Shown one piece after another: positions 1 to 5,759 of a DNA stretch of 5,955 nt. Location of the stretch: NCBI GenBank assembly GCA_027592485.1, contig JAQCKL010000306.1:1-5955 (forward strand), in the 5' to 3' direction. Below the pieces are notes generated by a model that was not told where the DNA came from, did no database searches, and saw only the letters and a program-made list of their open reading frames with translations. Made by a program: the position numbers and the translations under genes. The DNA is from Cyanobacteriota bacterium. Its GTDB lineage: Bacteria > Cyanobacteriota > Cyanobacteriia > Phormidesmidales > Phormidesmidaceae. How positions within the stretch are numbered: position 1 is the stretch's first letter; the number at the start of each line of letters is the position of its first letter.

Positions 1-2199
1 TTGGCCGTGGTGATCGCCGCCGGATTTTACCTGGAGCGTTACGAACTCTTGTTTTCCCCGAGCGGAGTGGTGTTTGGGGCGGGGTATACCGACGTCCATG
101 CCCGGCTCCACGCCCATTGGATGATGGCCTTTGTCACCCTCTCCGTGGCGCTCCTCTTCATCATTGCTCTGTGGCGTAGTGGGTTTTGGTTGCCGATGGT
201 GGGAATGGGGTTCTACCTAGGGGTGTTGATCCTGATAAACGGTATCTATCCCTGGTTTCAGCAGCAGTTTTTAGTGGCCCCCAATGAACTGGTCAAAGAG
301 CGCCCCTACATTGAGCACAACATTGCCTTTACCCGCGCTGCCTACGGGTTAGAGCAGGTACAGAGTGAAGCCTTCCCGGCAGAGGCCACCCTCACCCGCG
401 CCGACCTCACCGAAAATGCGTCCACCGTCGATAACATTCGCCTCTGGGACTATCGGCCCTTACTGAGTACCTACCGCCAACTCCAAGAAATTCGGTCCTA
501 TTACCGCTTCCAGGATGTGGACATCGATCGCTACACCCTTGACGACGACTACCGTCAGGTGATGCTCGCCGCCCGAGAGCTGGACTATACCGAAGCCCCG
601 CCGGAGGCCCAAACCTGGGTGAATCAACGGCTCAAGTTTACCCATGGCTATGGGGTGGTGATGAGCCCGGTGAATCGCTTCACCCGCGATGGTTTGCCGG
701 AGTTGATGATCAAAAACATTCCGCCGGAGTCCAATGTCGATCTGGAGATCACCCAACCCCGGATCTATTACGGCGAGGCCACCAACTCTTACATGTTTAC
801 GGGGACGAGCACCGACGAGTTTGACTATCCCCTGGCCAATGAAAATGCGGTGAATCGCTACGACGGAGCTGGGGGCGTACCGATGGGGTCCTTTGGGCGA
901 CGGCTGGCCTATGCCTATGACCTGGGCAACTTCAAAACCCTGATTTCCAACTATTTCACTGGGGAGTCGCGGATTCACTACTACCGCAACGTGGTGCGGC
1001 GGGCGCGGCAGATCGCCCCCTTTCTGGACTACGATAGCGACCCCTATGTGACCATTATTGACGGCAGGCTGAAGTGGATTTTGGATGGCTACACCACCAG
1101 CAATCGCTATCCCTATTCCGAGCCGTTGAGACGCAGTAATGATGTGGATGCGATCTTAGGTAAAGATGCGATCGCCGCGATTGCCCGCCGAGGCACCAAC
1201 TACATCCGCGATGCGGTCAAGGTGGTTGTCGATGCCTACGATGGCAGCCTGGAATTCTACGTGATGGACAGCCGCGATCCGATCCTGGCCACCTACCAAA
1301 AGATCTTCCCCGATCTATTCCAGGGGGCCGACACCATGCCCGAGGCGGTGCGATCGCACATCCGCTACCCCCACGATCTGTTTACAATCCAGTCCCAGAT
1401 GTACCGCACTTACCACATGGGTAATCCAGAGGTGTTTTACAACCGGGAAGATTTGTGGCGGTTCCCGCTGCAGGTCTATGAGAAAGAACAGGTGCAGATG
1501 GAGCCGTACTACACGATCATGCGGCTGCCCGAGGCGGAGGAAGAAGAGTTCATCGCGATCATGCCCTTCACCCCGGTGAATAAGGACAACATGGTGTCCT
1601 GGCTATCGGCCCGATCCGATGGGGACGAATATGGCAAGTTGCTGCTCTATAAATTCTCCAAACAGCAGTTGGTCTACGGCCCCAGCCAAATGGAGGCCCG
1701 CATTGACCAAACCCCCGAAATTTCCCAACAACTCACCCTCTGGAGCCAAGAAGGCTCGCGGGTGATTCGAGGGGACCTACTGGTGATTCCCATCAAGCGG
1801 TCATTGCTCTATGTGGAACCGGTGTACCTGCGGGCGGAGCAGGGGGAACTGCCTGAGCTGAAGCGGATCATTGTGGCCTACGACAACCAGGTGGTTATGG
1901 GTGAAACCCTAGATGATGCCCTGAGTACGATTTTTGGGGCTCGCCCTGCCGAGACCGCCGAGGCTGAGGCCCCTACTGGGGAGACTGGGGGGGCAGCGGC
2001 AATAGATCCTGGGGCAACGGCTGCCCCAGGCCCAACGACAGCGGATACCCCGACGCTGTCCCCAGAACTCGAAGGCCGCATCAAGGCAGCGGTGGAAGCC
2101 TATGACGCAGGGCAAGCCGCCCTGCAAAAGGGAGACTGGGAAGCCTATGGGGAAGCCCAAGAACGCTTGGGGCAGATCCTGCAAGAGCTAGAGCAATAG
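1..2199 (+). CDS. UPF0182 family membrane protein, 5'-truncated by window edge
   Basis: This is the C-terminal 732 residues of a UPF0182 (COG1615) protein; function unknown. The family is usually about 900-1000 residues with several N-terminal membrane segments and a large extracytoplasmic domain. Here the frame is open from base 1, so the TTG at base 1 is probably an internal Leu and the true start lies upstream. Visible parts in order: the end of one hydrophobic segment (about 1-10), the conserved ERYELLFS and GAGYTDVHA motifs (12-34), two membrane segments (about 41-58 and 62-82), and then a long soluble region. That region holds typical family stretches such as SPVNRF and TIIDGRLKWILDGYT. 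An Ala/Glu/Pro/Gly-rich linker (about 648-690) precedes a short helical tail ending in LGQILQELEQ. The next gene begins 7 nt after the stop. The family call is confident; no biochemical role can be given from sequence. Confidence 0.9.
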   Translation: MAVVIAAGFYLERYELLFSPSGVVFGAGYTDVHARLHAHWMMAFVTLSVALLFIIALWRSGFWLPMVGMGFYLGVLILINGIYPWFQQQFLVAPNELVKERPYIEHNIAFTRAAYGLEQVQSEAFPAEATLTRADLTENASTVDNIRLWDYRPLLSTYRQLQEIRSYYRFQDVDIDRYTLDDDYRQVMLAARELDYTEAPPEAQTWVNQRLKFTHGYGVVMSPVNRFTRDGLPELMIKNIPPESNVDLEITQPRIYYGEATNSYMFTGTSTDEFDYPLANENAVNRYDGAGGVPMGSFGRRLAYAYDLGNFKTLISNYFTGESRIHYYRNVVRRARQIAPFLDYDSDPYVTIIDGRLKWILDGYTTSNRYPYSEPLRRSNDVDAILGKDAIAAIARRGTNYIRDAVKVVVDAYDGSLEFYVMDSRDPILATYQKIFPDLFQGADTMPEAVRSHIRYPHDLFTIQSQMYRTYHMGNPEVFYNREDLWRFPLQVYEKEQVQMEPYYTIMRLPEAEEEEFIAIMPFTPVNKDNMVSWLSARSDGDEYGKLLLYKFSKQQLVYGPSQMEARIDQTPEISQQLTLWSQEGSRVIRGDLLVIPIKRSLLYVEPVYLRAEQGELPELKRIIVAYDNQVVMGETLDDALSTIFGARPAETAEAEAPTGETGGAAAIDPGATAAPGPTTADTPTLSPELEGRIKAAVEAYDAGQAALQKGDWEAYGEAQERLGQILQELEQ
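1168..1175. repeat. HIP1 octamer GCGATCGC
   Basis: This copy lies inside the UPF0182 coding region. HIP1 is the over-represented cyanobacterial palindrome and supports the taxonomic call. Confidence 0.9.
1348..1360. repeat. HIP1 in 13-mer shared with 4531-4543
   Basis: The HIP1 core is at 1350-1357. It is extended to the 12-bp palindrome GTGCGATCGCAC, and the 13-mer GTGCGATCGCACA recurs exactly inside the vapC-like gene. The two copies are in unrelated coding regions. Confidence 0.85.
2008..2030. repeat. Perfect 9-bp inverted repeat in linker-coding DNA
   Basis: CCTGGGGCA (2008-2016) and TGCCCCAGG (2022-2030) are exact reverse complements separated by the 5-nt loop acggc. The hairpin would be strong and GC-rich, and it lies in the part of the UPF0182 gene that encodes the low-complexity linker. 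No T-run follows, so a Rho-independent terminator is unlikely. Its role, if any, is unknown. Confidence 0.8.
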
Positions 2200-2206
2200 G
2201 GCCGCC

Positions 2207-3133
2207 ATGAACATTGTGACCCTATTGCCCAGCGCCACAGAAATCGTCTGTGCCCTGGGTCTCCAAGGTTCCCTCGTGGCGGTGAGCCATGAATGTGACT
2301 TCCCCCCTGAGGTGACCACTCGACCCAAAATTACCAGCAGCCTTATTCCCCATGATGTCTCTGCCCATCAGATCGATCAGGCGGTGGCCGAAGCCATTCG
2401 CCGGGGGGAGGCCCTGTATCAAATCGATGGGGATTTACTCCAAACCCTCCAGCCTGATCTGATCATCACCCAGGGGCTCTGTGATGTCTGCGCGGTCAAT
2501 GCTGGGACGGTGCAAGCCACAATGATGTTCTTGCCTGAGGTTGTCGCTGAGAACGTGCAGGTGCTGTCGCTGTCGGCCCAGAATTTTGCCGGGATTTTAA
2601 GGGATCTTGACCAAGTGGCCCAGGCGACGGGATCGGCCCCGATAGCGGCCCAATTGCGGGAAACCTTAGAGCGCCGTTGGCAACAGCTCCAAACCACACA
2701 ACCAACCACCAAACCCAGGGTGCTGATGCTGGAATGGCCGGATCCGTTCTTTTATGGGGGGCATTGGGTGCCGGAGATGGTGGCCAATGCGGGGGGCATT
2801 GATGTGATTGGCCAGGTGGGGGTGGATTCGGGGCGTTGTACGCTGCAGGATATCCAGGCTCGGGATCCTGATGTGATTATCTCGATCGCCTGTGGCTATG
2901 GCTTAGAGGGGAATGTCGAGCTTGCCCAGCAACTGACCGCTAAGCCGGACTTTAGGGCATTGCGGGCGGTGCAAAACCATAATTTCTGGGCGATGGATGC
3001 CAACAGTTATTGCAGTCGCCCGGCTCCCAGAATTGTGGATGGGGCCGAAAAGCTACAGGCGATTTTCAACCAGGTCGGGCAGGGGGTGGCGGGGATCGAG
3101 CGGATTCAGGTGGGGCGTTTTAGCAGCCAATAG
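2207..3133 (+). CDS. BtuF-like cobalamin/siderophore-binding protein
   Basis: A 308-residue protein of the TroA/BtuF-type periplasmic-binding fold (COG0614), whose members bind cobalamin or Fe(III)-siderophores for ABC importers. Family marks are LLPSATEIVCALGL (6-19), SHECDFP (27-33), TQGLCDVCAV (88-97), LEWPDPFFYGGHWVPEM (175-191), DVIISIACG (222-230) and the C-terminal RPAPRIVDG (271-279). The protein begins directly with the first strand of the fold (MNIVTLLPSATE) and shows no signal peptide or lipobox, unlike a classical exported binding protein. It may therefore act in the cytoplasm, or the gene may depend on an atypical export route; both are inference. ATG 2207 is favoured by an AGGG at 2198-2201 that overlaps the stop of the preceding gene, which suggests translational coupling. 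No btuC/btuD-like genes are in the window. The family call is firm; cobalamin as ligand is likely but unproven. Confidence 0.87.
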   Translation: MNIVTLLPSATEIVCALGLQGSLVAVSHECDFPPEVTTRPKITSSLIPHDVSAHQIDQAVAEAIRRGEALYQIDGDLLQTLQPDLIITQGLCDVCAVNAGTVQATMMFLPEVVAENVQVLSLSAQNFAGILRDLDQVAQATGSAPIAAQLRETLERRWQQLQTTQPTTKPRVLMLEWPDPFFYGGHWVPEMVANAGGIDVIGQVGVDSGRCTLQDIQARDPDVIISIACGYGLEGNVELAQQLTAKPDFRALRAVQNHNFWAMDANSYCSRPAPRIVDGAEKLQAIFNQVGQGVAGIERIQVGRFSSQ

Positions 3134-3154
3134 CTGGAATGTGGCACAAACCAT

Positions 3155-3973
3155 TTAGTCCATGCGATACAGGGTTGTTTCAACTTTGCTGGCGGCTCTT
3201 TCTACTTTTTTAAGGTCTTTTAAGAGGGCACTGAAGTCAGATGGATCTGTCAGGGCTGTATTGGCCAGCTCAATGCTGGCTTTAACCAAACTGAATACGG
3301 GGCTGTTAATCATGGGCTGCCCATTGCCACCCTTTAGCTTCTTAGAGATTGAGAGGATCTGTTCGATTTCCTGAGACCAATCTTTCTGGACTGTTTTGGT
3401 CTTCGTGGTTTTCTGCAGGGCTTTCCGTTCTCCTAGGGCCGTAATAATCTTGTCATTTTGTTTGGCCTGCATATACGTTTCTTTTAGGGATCTTTTGATG
3501 CCGCCCCCAAAGAAGACGTTGTAGCCCTGCATGAGCCCGTCATAAACAATGATCCCCCGAAAGGGAAGCAGGACTGCTTTCACATAGACGGGCAGATGGC
3601 TTTTGAGATAGAACTGATCAATTCCCTCATGCAAGCCTAAGACGCCGTAAACTTTATCTTCGCCAATAAATATGGTGTGGCCTTTCAAAAATCGTTCTAT
3701 ATAAAAATTGCCTTCCACAAAATTCTGCCATTGCTTGACGATAGTCAGATGCTCGTTGTTTAGCTCGTCTGGATTGGCAGAGATATAGCGATCTATTAAT
3801 TCAGGTTGACTATAGATTTTTGCTCTGATTTTAATTTTTTCTGCTGTTGGCAAATCGGTGTAATCTTCACGGGTGCGGACGTTTGGAATGATCTGCAACT
3901 CGTTATTGACGAAGAATTGTAGTGACCATGTCAGGTCAAGGAACAGATCTGCATCTGCTTCTGTTAATTTCAT
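3155..3973 (-). CDS. Conserved protein of unknown function, 272 aa
   Basis: I cannot assign a named domain. The N-terminal part (1-60) is helical (LTEADADLFLDLTWSL), followed by WQNFVEGNFYIERFLKGH (82-99) and KVYGVLGL (107-114). The most conserved-looking core is VKAVLLPFRGIIVYDGL (131-147) and GGGIKRSLKETYMQAK (156-171). Residues 196-214 and 225-268 look helical and Lys-rich. I recall similar uncharacterised proteins with a LLPF-G-I-YDGL core, but that is memory, not a search. There is no signal peptide or membrane segment, so it is probably cytoplasmic. The ATG at 3973 is chosen over the TTG at 4039 because GGAGGAA lies 8 nt upstream. It is convergent with the BtuF-like gene, the stops being 21 bp apart. 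It is visibly more AT-rich than the left-hand genes: 3781-3840 has 15 G/C of 60, against 39 of 60 at 541-600. That suggests separate acquisition. Confidence 0.8.
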   Translation of the reverse strand: MKLTEADADLFLDLTWSLQFFVNNELQIIPNVRTREDYTDLPTAEKIKIRAKIYSQPELIDRYISANPDELNNEHLTIVKQWQNFVEGNFYIERFLKGHTIFIGEDKVYGVLGLHEGIDQFYLKSHLPVYVKAVLLPFRGIIVYDGLMQGYNVFFGGGIKRSLKETYMQAKQNDKIITALGERKALQKTTKTKTVQKDWSQEIEQILSISKKLKGGNGQPMINSPVFSLVKASIELANTALTDPSDFSALLKDLKKVERAASKVETTLYRMD

Positions 3974-3981
3974 CGTTTCTA

Positions 3982-3988
3982 TTCCTCC
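3982..3988 (-). promoter_or_regulatory. Strong Shine-Dalgarno deciding the 3973 start
   Basis: On the minus strand the sequence reads GGAGGAA followed by 8 nt and then ATG at 3973-3971. The alternative upstream TTG at 4039 would place the long HIP1 inverted repeat across its own initiation site, so the downstream ATG is preferred. Confidence 0.8.
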
Positions 3989-4016
3989 ATCTTGATGTTT
4001 GGGGAAAATAGTTTGG

Positions 4017-4050
4017 GCGATCGCGCTTCCCCAGCGCAAGGCGCGATCGC
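4017..4050. repeat. Inverted repeat made from two HIP1 copies
   Basis: GCGATCGCGC (4017-4026) and GCGCGATCGC (4041-4050) are exact reverse complements around a 14-nt loop. Within this, GCGCT (4023-4027) and AGCGC (4033-4037) can form a smaller, mutually exclusive hairpin with loop tcccc. The structure lies 43 nt upstream of the ATG at 3973, so it may fall in that gene's leader. HIP1 is itself a palindrome, so two nearby copies always form an inverted repeat; only the two extra bases per arm are independent evidence. Confidence 0.75.
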
Positions 4051-4247
4051 GGATTTCACCTTAAAGATACGGGTTGCCTCAAGGGCAGCAAATAGATTAC
4101 TTGTCCTACGTTAAGCGATTTGATGCCATCGATTCAATGGGTTGCTGGGGCGTCAGTCGGTTGGGTGGAGCGGAACCGACCAGAGCTTCTGAGTCAATGG
4201 AATATCGGCGATCTAATGTGGTGAGCGTTCACAGCAATCGTTTTGGG
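4051..4247. other. Intergenic region without a supported gene
   Basis: This stretch separates the start of the 272-residue protein gene from the 3' end of the vapC-like gene. A 72-codon plus-strand frame from 4074 runs into vapC antisense, has no visible Shine-Dalgarno and no recognisable protein character, so I do not call it. The only clear structure is the palindrome at 4156-4180. Confidence 0.6.
4156..4180. repeat. GTTGGGT-family palindrome downstream of vapC
   Basis: GTCGGTT (4156-4162) and AACCGAC (4174-4180) are perfect 7-bp arms around an 11-nt loop containing GTGGAGCG. It shares the 9-mer GGTTGGGTG with 5673-5681, and GTGGAGCG with the minus strand at 5736-5743. This marks it as a member of the same dispersed palindromic family found beyond hepT. 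On the vapC strand no T-run follows, so an intrinsic terminator is not supported. Confidence 0.65.
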
Positions 4248-4622
4248 CTAATCCATAATCGCAGCCATATGGTGAGCGAGCTGCTGATCTAGCGTCAAGA
4301 GTTCTAAACGATTAACTTTTGCCGTGGCGGCAATGATGGCATCCGGGATTTTGAGTTTGTAATGACGGCGGATGTGAATGGTGCTGTCTTCGATTTCTTG
4401 GTTCATCGGCAGATACTGCAGCATACTGAGCAGCTTTGTGATGCCTTGAATTTCGGATTCTGTGATGGCAGGAAAACCTAGAAGTTCTATGCGGGTGATG
4501 AAGCTGTAGGCGCAGGCATCAATCGCAACAGTGCGATCGCACAAAATATTCTGGATTTGCTCGTTGCCTTTGAGCAAGCCGATCACAAAGTTGGTATCGA
4601 GTAGAAATTTACTCCCACTCAC
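4248..4622 (-). CDS. vapC: VapC-type PIN-domain RNase toxin
   Basis: A 124-residue PIN-domain protein, of normal length for VapC, likely a Mg2+-dependent ribonuclease toxin of a type II toxin-antitoxin system. The acidic active-site set is visible: D9 in FLLDTNFVIGLLKG, E46 in TRIELLGF, D94 in KIPDAIIAATA and D112 in LLTLDQQLA. The start is GTG at 4622. An in-frame TGA lies two codons upstream, and the next possible Met is residue 67, so GTG is essentially forced. The gene overlaps the antitoxin by 14 nt (4609-4622), which implies translational coupling and antitoxin-first synthesis. The RNA target cannot be read from sequence; characterised VapCs cut tRNA or the rRNA sarcin-ricin loop. The gene looks intact. 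Confidence 0.9.
   Translation of the reverse strand: MSGSKFLLDTNFVIGLLKGNEQIQNILCDRTVAIDACAYSFITRIELLGFPAITESEIQGITKLLSMLQYLPMNQEIEDSTIHIRRHYKLKIPDAIIAATAKVNRLELLTLDQQLAHHMAAIMD
4531..4543. repeat. HIP1 in 13-mer shared with 1348-1360
   Basis: Core at 4533-4540, within the vapC-like gene and flanked exactly as in the earlier copy. Confidence 0.85.
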
Positions 4623-4830
4623 TTCTCATGGCTCTCTGGATCTCGATGGGGTCTTCGTTGAAGTTGGGAGAATCTTGGAGAACACCAAAGTAGTGGGAGA
4701 GGGCTTGCGGGTGCTCGGGTGAAATGGATCGGAATCGCTGACGTAAAAACTCGACAAATACCAGCACCAGACTGGCCTGCTCTTCTGGCAAGGTCTTGAC
4801 GAGTTCGTAGATGGTGTCTGCAGTGCTCAT
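4609..4830 (-). CDS. vapB: VapB-type antitoxin, DUF2281-like
   Basis: A 73-residue protein paired with the PIN toxin. Residues 6-32 (IYELVKTLPEEQ followed by VFVEFLRQR) resemble the DUF2281 helical segment found in many cyanobacterial antitoxins. The C-terminal part, FGVLQDSPNFNEDP then IQRAMRSEWE (48-73), is the acidic/aromatic tail expected to bind and block the PIN active site. No AbrB, RHH or HTH DNA-binding domain is evident to me, so how it would autorepress the operon is unclear; the N-terminal segment may dimerise or bind DNA. Start ATG 4830 has only a weak GAAAG upstream. The stop TAA (4609-4611) lies inside the toxin gene. It is first in the operon and is transcribed away from the mntA-like gene. 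Confidence 0.82.
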   Translation of the reverse strand: MSTADTIYELVKTLPEEQASLVLVFVEFLRQRFRSISPEHPQALSHYFGVLQDSPNFNEDPIEIQRAMRSEWE

Positions 4831-5007
4831 GCTTTCAATTCTGGCACGTTTGCCGATTTTAGGGCGATCGCACCTCTTTGCCGCAGCCTATTTTTTCACA
4901 CTGGTTACGTATCAGCGGTGATCGCTATTCCATGATCGGGCAAATATCAAGCTGCTGCGGGCGGTTTGTCGGGAGGCTCGGTATGATGGCTATAGGATTT
5001 TTGCCCT
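4831..5007. promoter_or_regulatory. Divergent intergenic region between two TA operons
   Basis: Both toxin-antitoxin operons must be driven from this 177-bp stretch or from sites overlapping it. It holds a HIP1 (4864-4871) and the hexamer TGATCG twice, 14 bp apart (4919-4924 and 4933-4938). A TATGAT at 4982-4987 resembles a -10 for the plus-strand operon but has no good -35 at the right distance. TAAAAT on the minus strand (4856-4861) is a similar weak candidate for vapBC. No confident operator was found. Confidence 0.45.
4864..4871. repeat. HIP1 octamer in the TA intergenic region
   Basis: Exact GCGATCGC located 34-41 nt upstream of the vapB-like start. Confidence 0.9.
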
Positions 5008-5322
5008 ATGATGACCACCTCTTTACTCCCAATTGAGTTTTCCTTAGAAACGCTGGCAGCATTTTGTCAGCAGAATCAAATTCGCAGGTTTTCGTTCTTT
5101 GGCTCGGTGCTGAGGGATGACTTTCGCTCAGACAGTGATGTGGATTGTCTGGTGGAGTTTGTCCCGAATGCGATTGTGACGCTATTCGACATGGGACGAA
5201 TTGAACGGGAGTTGTCTCCGGTGTTAGATCGACGCAAGGTGGATTTGCACACGCCAGCGGAGTTGAGTCCCTATATTAGAGATCGCGTTCTCGCTGAGGC
5301 TCTAGTTCAATATGGCGATTGA
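5008..5322 (+). CDS. mntA: MntA-type minimal nucleotidyltransferase antitoxin
   Basis: A 104-residue minimal nucleotidyltransferase of the Pol-beta-like superfamily. The signature GSx10DxD is exact: G32-S33, ten residues, then D44-V45-D46, within FFGSVLRDDFRSDSDVD. A third acidic residue, D79 in RKVDLHT, completes the metal site. In the characterised Shewanella MntA-HepT system the enzyme AMPylates a tyrosine of the HEPN toxin and silences it. The same role is inferred here because a HEPN toxin gene follows directly. ATG 5008 is preferred over ATG 5011 because AGGA at 4994-4997 is 10 nt upstream of 5008. The gene overlaps the toxin by 11 nt (5312-5322), so antitoxin is made first and translation is coupled. 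Length and motifs look intact. Confidence 0.9.
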   Translation: MMTTSLLPIEFSLETLAAFCQQNQIRRFSFFGSVLRDDFRSDSDVDCLVEFVPNAIVTLFDMGRIERELSPVLDRRKVDLHTPAELSPYIRDRVLAEALVQYGD

Positions 5323-5662
5323 TAACTTGACTCGCCTGAAACATATGCAAGATGCCGCACGGGAGGCGATCTCGTTTGTTAGCCACAAGCGCAAAGAAGA
5401 TTTGACGAATGACCGCATGCTGCAACTGGCGGTGGTCAAGGAACTAGAAATTATCGGTGAGGCGGCAGGCAAGTTAACCCAGGCGTTGCGTGACCGGTAT
5501 CCACACATTCCTTGGATTGACATCATCAGTATGCGAAATCGATTGGCCCATGAATATTTTGGAATTGATCTGGATATTGTTTGGGACACAGTTCAGCACA
5601 GCTTGCCCAGCCTTTTGAGGGAACTGGAAGCAATGGTGAAGCAGGAAGAAAGCGGTGGATGA
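5312..5662 (+). CDS. hepT: HepT-like HEPN ribonuclease toxin (DUF86)
   Basis: A 116-residue all-helical HEPN protein of the DUF86/HepT family. The catalytic RX4HXY motif is present as R75-N-R-L-A-H80-E-Y82 followed by FGID. R75 and H80 would form the RNase active site of a dimer, and Y82 is the tyrosine expected to be AMPylated by the partner nucleotidyltransferase. KELEIIGEAAGKL (43-55) is another family-typical stretch. The ATG at 5312 sits in the last codons of the antitoxin gene (ATGGCGATTGA overlap), so re-initiation is likely. The toxin is second in the operon, as in the vapBC-like pair on the other side. The gene appears complete, ending just before a palindromic repeat. RNA target unknown. 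Confidence 0.9.
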   Translation: MAIDNLTRLKHMQDAAREAISFVSHKRKEDLTNDRMLQLAVVKELEIIGEAAGKLTQALRDRYPHIPWIDIISMRNRLAHEYFGIDLDIVWDTVQHSLPSLLRELEAMVKQEESGG

Positions 5663-5665
5663 AGT

Positions 5666-5747
5666 TTGCGTAGGTTGGGTGAAATGGAATGAAACCCAAC
5701 GTTGATTTGCGTTGTAGTGTGTTGGGTTGCGCTATCGCTCCACGCAA
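5666..5747. repeat. Composite MITE-like palindromic repeat downstream of hepT
   Basis: The element is bounded by TTGCGT (5666-5671) and its reverse complement ACGCAA (5742-5747). Inside is a hairpin with GTTGGGT (5674-5680) and ACCCAAC (5694-5700) around a 13-nt loop. A second copy of TTTGCGT is at 5706-5712 (first at 5665). A second half-palindrome starts GTTGGGTTGCG (5721-5731) and closes with CGCAA (5743-5747). GTTGGGT/ACCCAAC palindromes of this type are common dispersed repeats in cyanobacteria. There is no coding capacity, so if mobile it would depend on a transposase elsewhere. It starts 4 nt after the hepT stop and may also shape the 3' end of that mRNA. Confidence 0.6.
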
Positions 5748-5759
5748 GTCGGATTGAAT

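Noticed and set aside
460..978. 172-codon minus-strand open frame
   Set aside because: Fully antisense to the UPF0182 gene, whose plus-strand product carries family motifs. Long antisense frames are expected in GC-rich genes.
1878..2184. Two overlapping minus-strand frames
   Set aside because: Antisense to the Ala/Gly/Pro-rich linker and tail of UPF0182; low-complexity products with no recognisable domain.
2419..2712. Minus-strand frames within the BtuF-like gene
   Set aside because: Shadow frames of a well-supported plus-strand gene.
3974..4039. 22-residue N-terminal extension of the unknown protein from TTG 4039
   Set aside because: The ATG at 3973 has GGAGGAA at 8-nt spacing, and the extension would be translated from the HIP1 hairpin region.
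4064..4091. Minus-strand TTGCTG, 16 nt, TATCTT as promoter of the 272-residue protein gene
   Set aside because: Only 3 of 6 and 4 of 6 matches to sigma-70 boxes; too weak to call without a mapped transcript start.
4074..4292. 72-codon plus-strand frame between the unknown gene and vapC
   Set aside because: No Shine-Dalgarno, no protein-like motifs, ends antisense within vapC, and contains the palindrome 4156-4180.
4831..5007. NtcA-type GTAN8TAC site in the divergent region
   Set aside because: A GTA occurs near 4900 on the minus strand, but no TAC follows at the required 8-nt spacing.
5302..5747. Minus-strand frames over hepT and its repeat
   Set aside because: Antisense to hepT with its intact RX4HXY motif, or made largely of the palindromic repeat.
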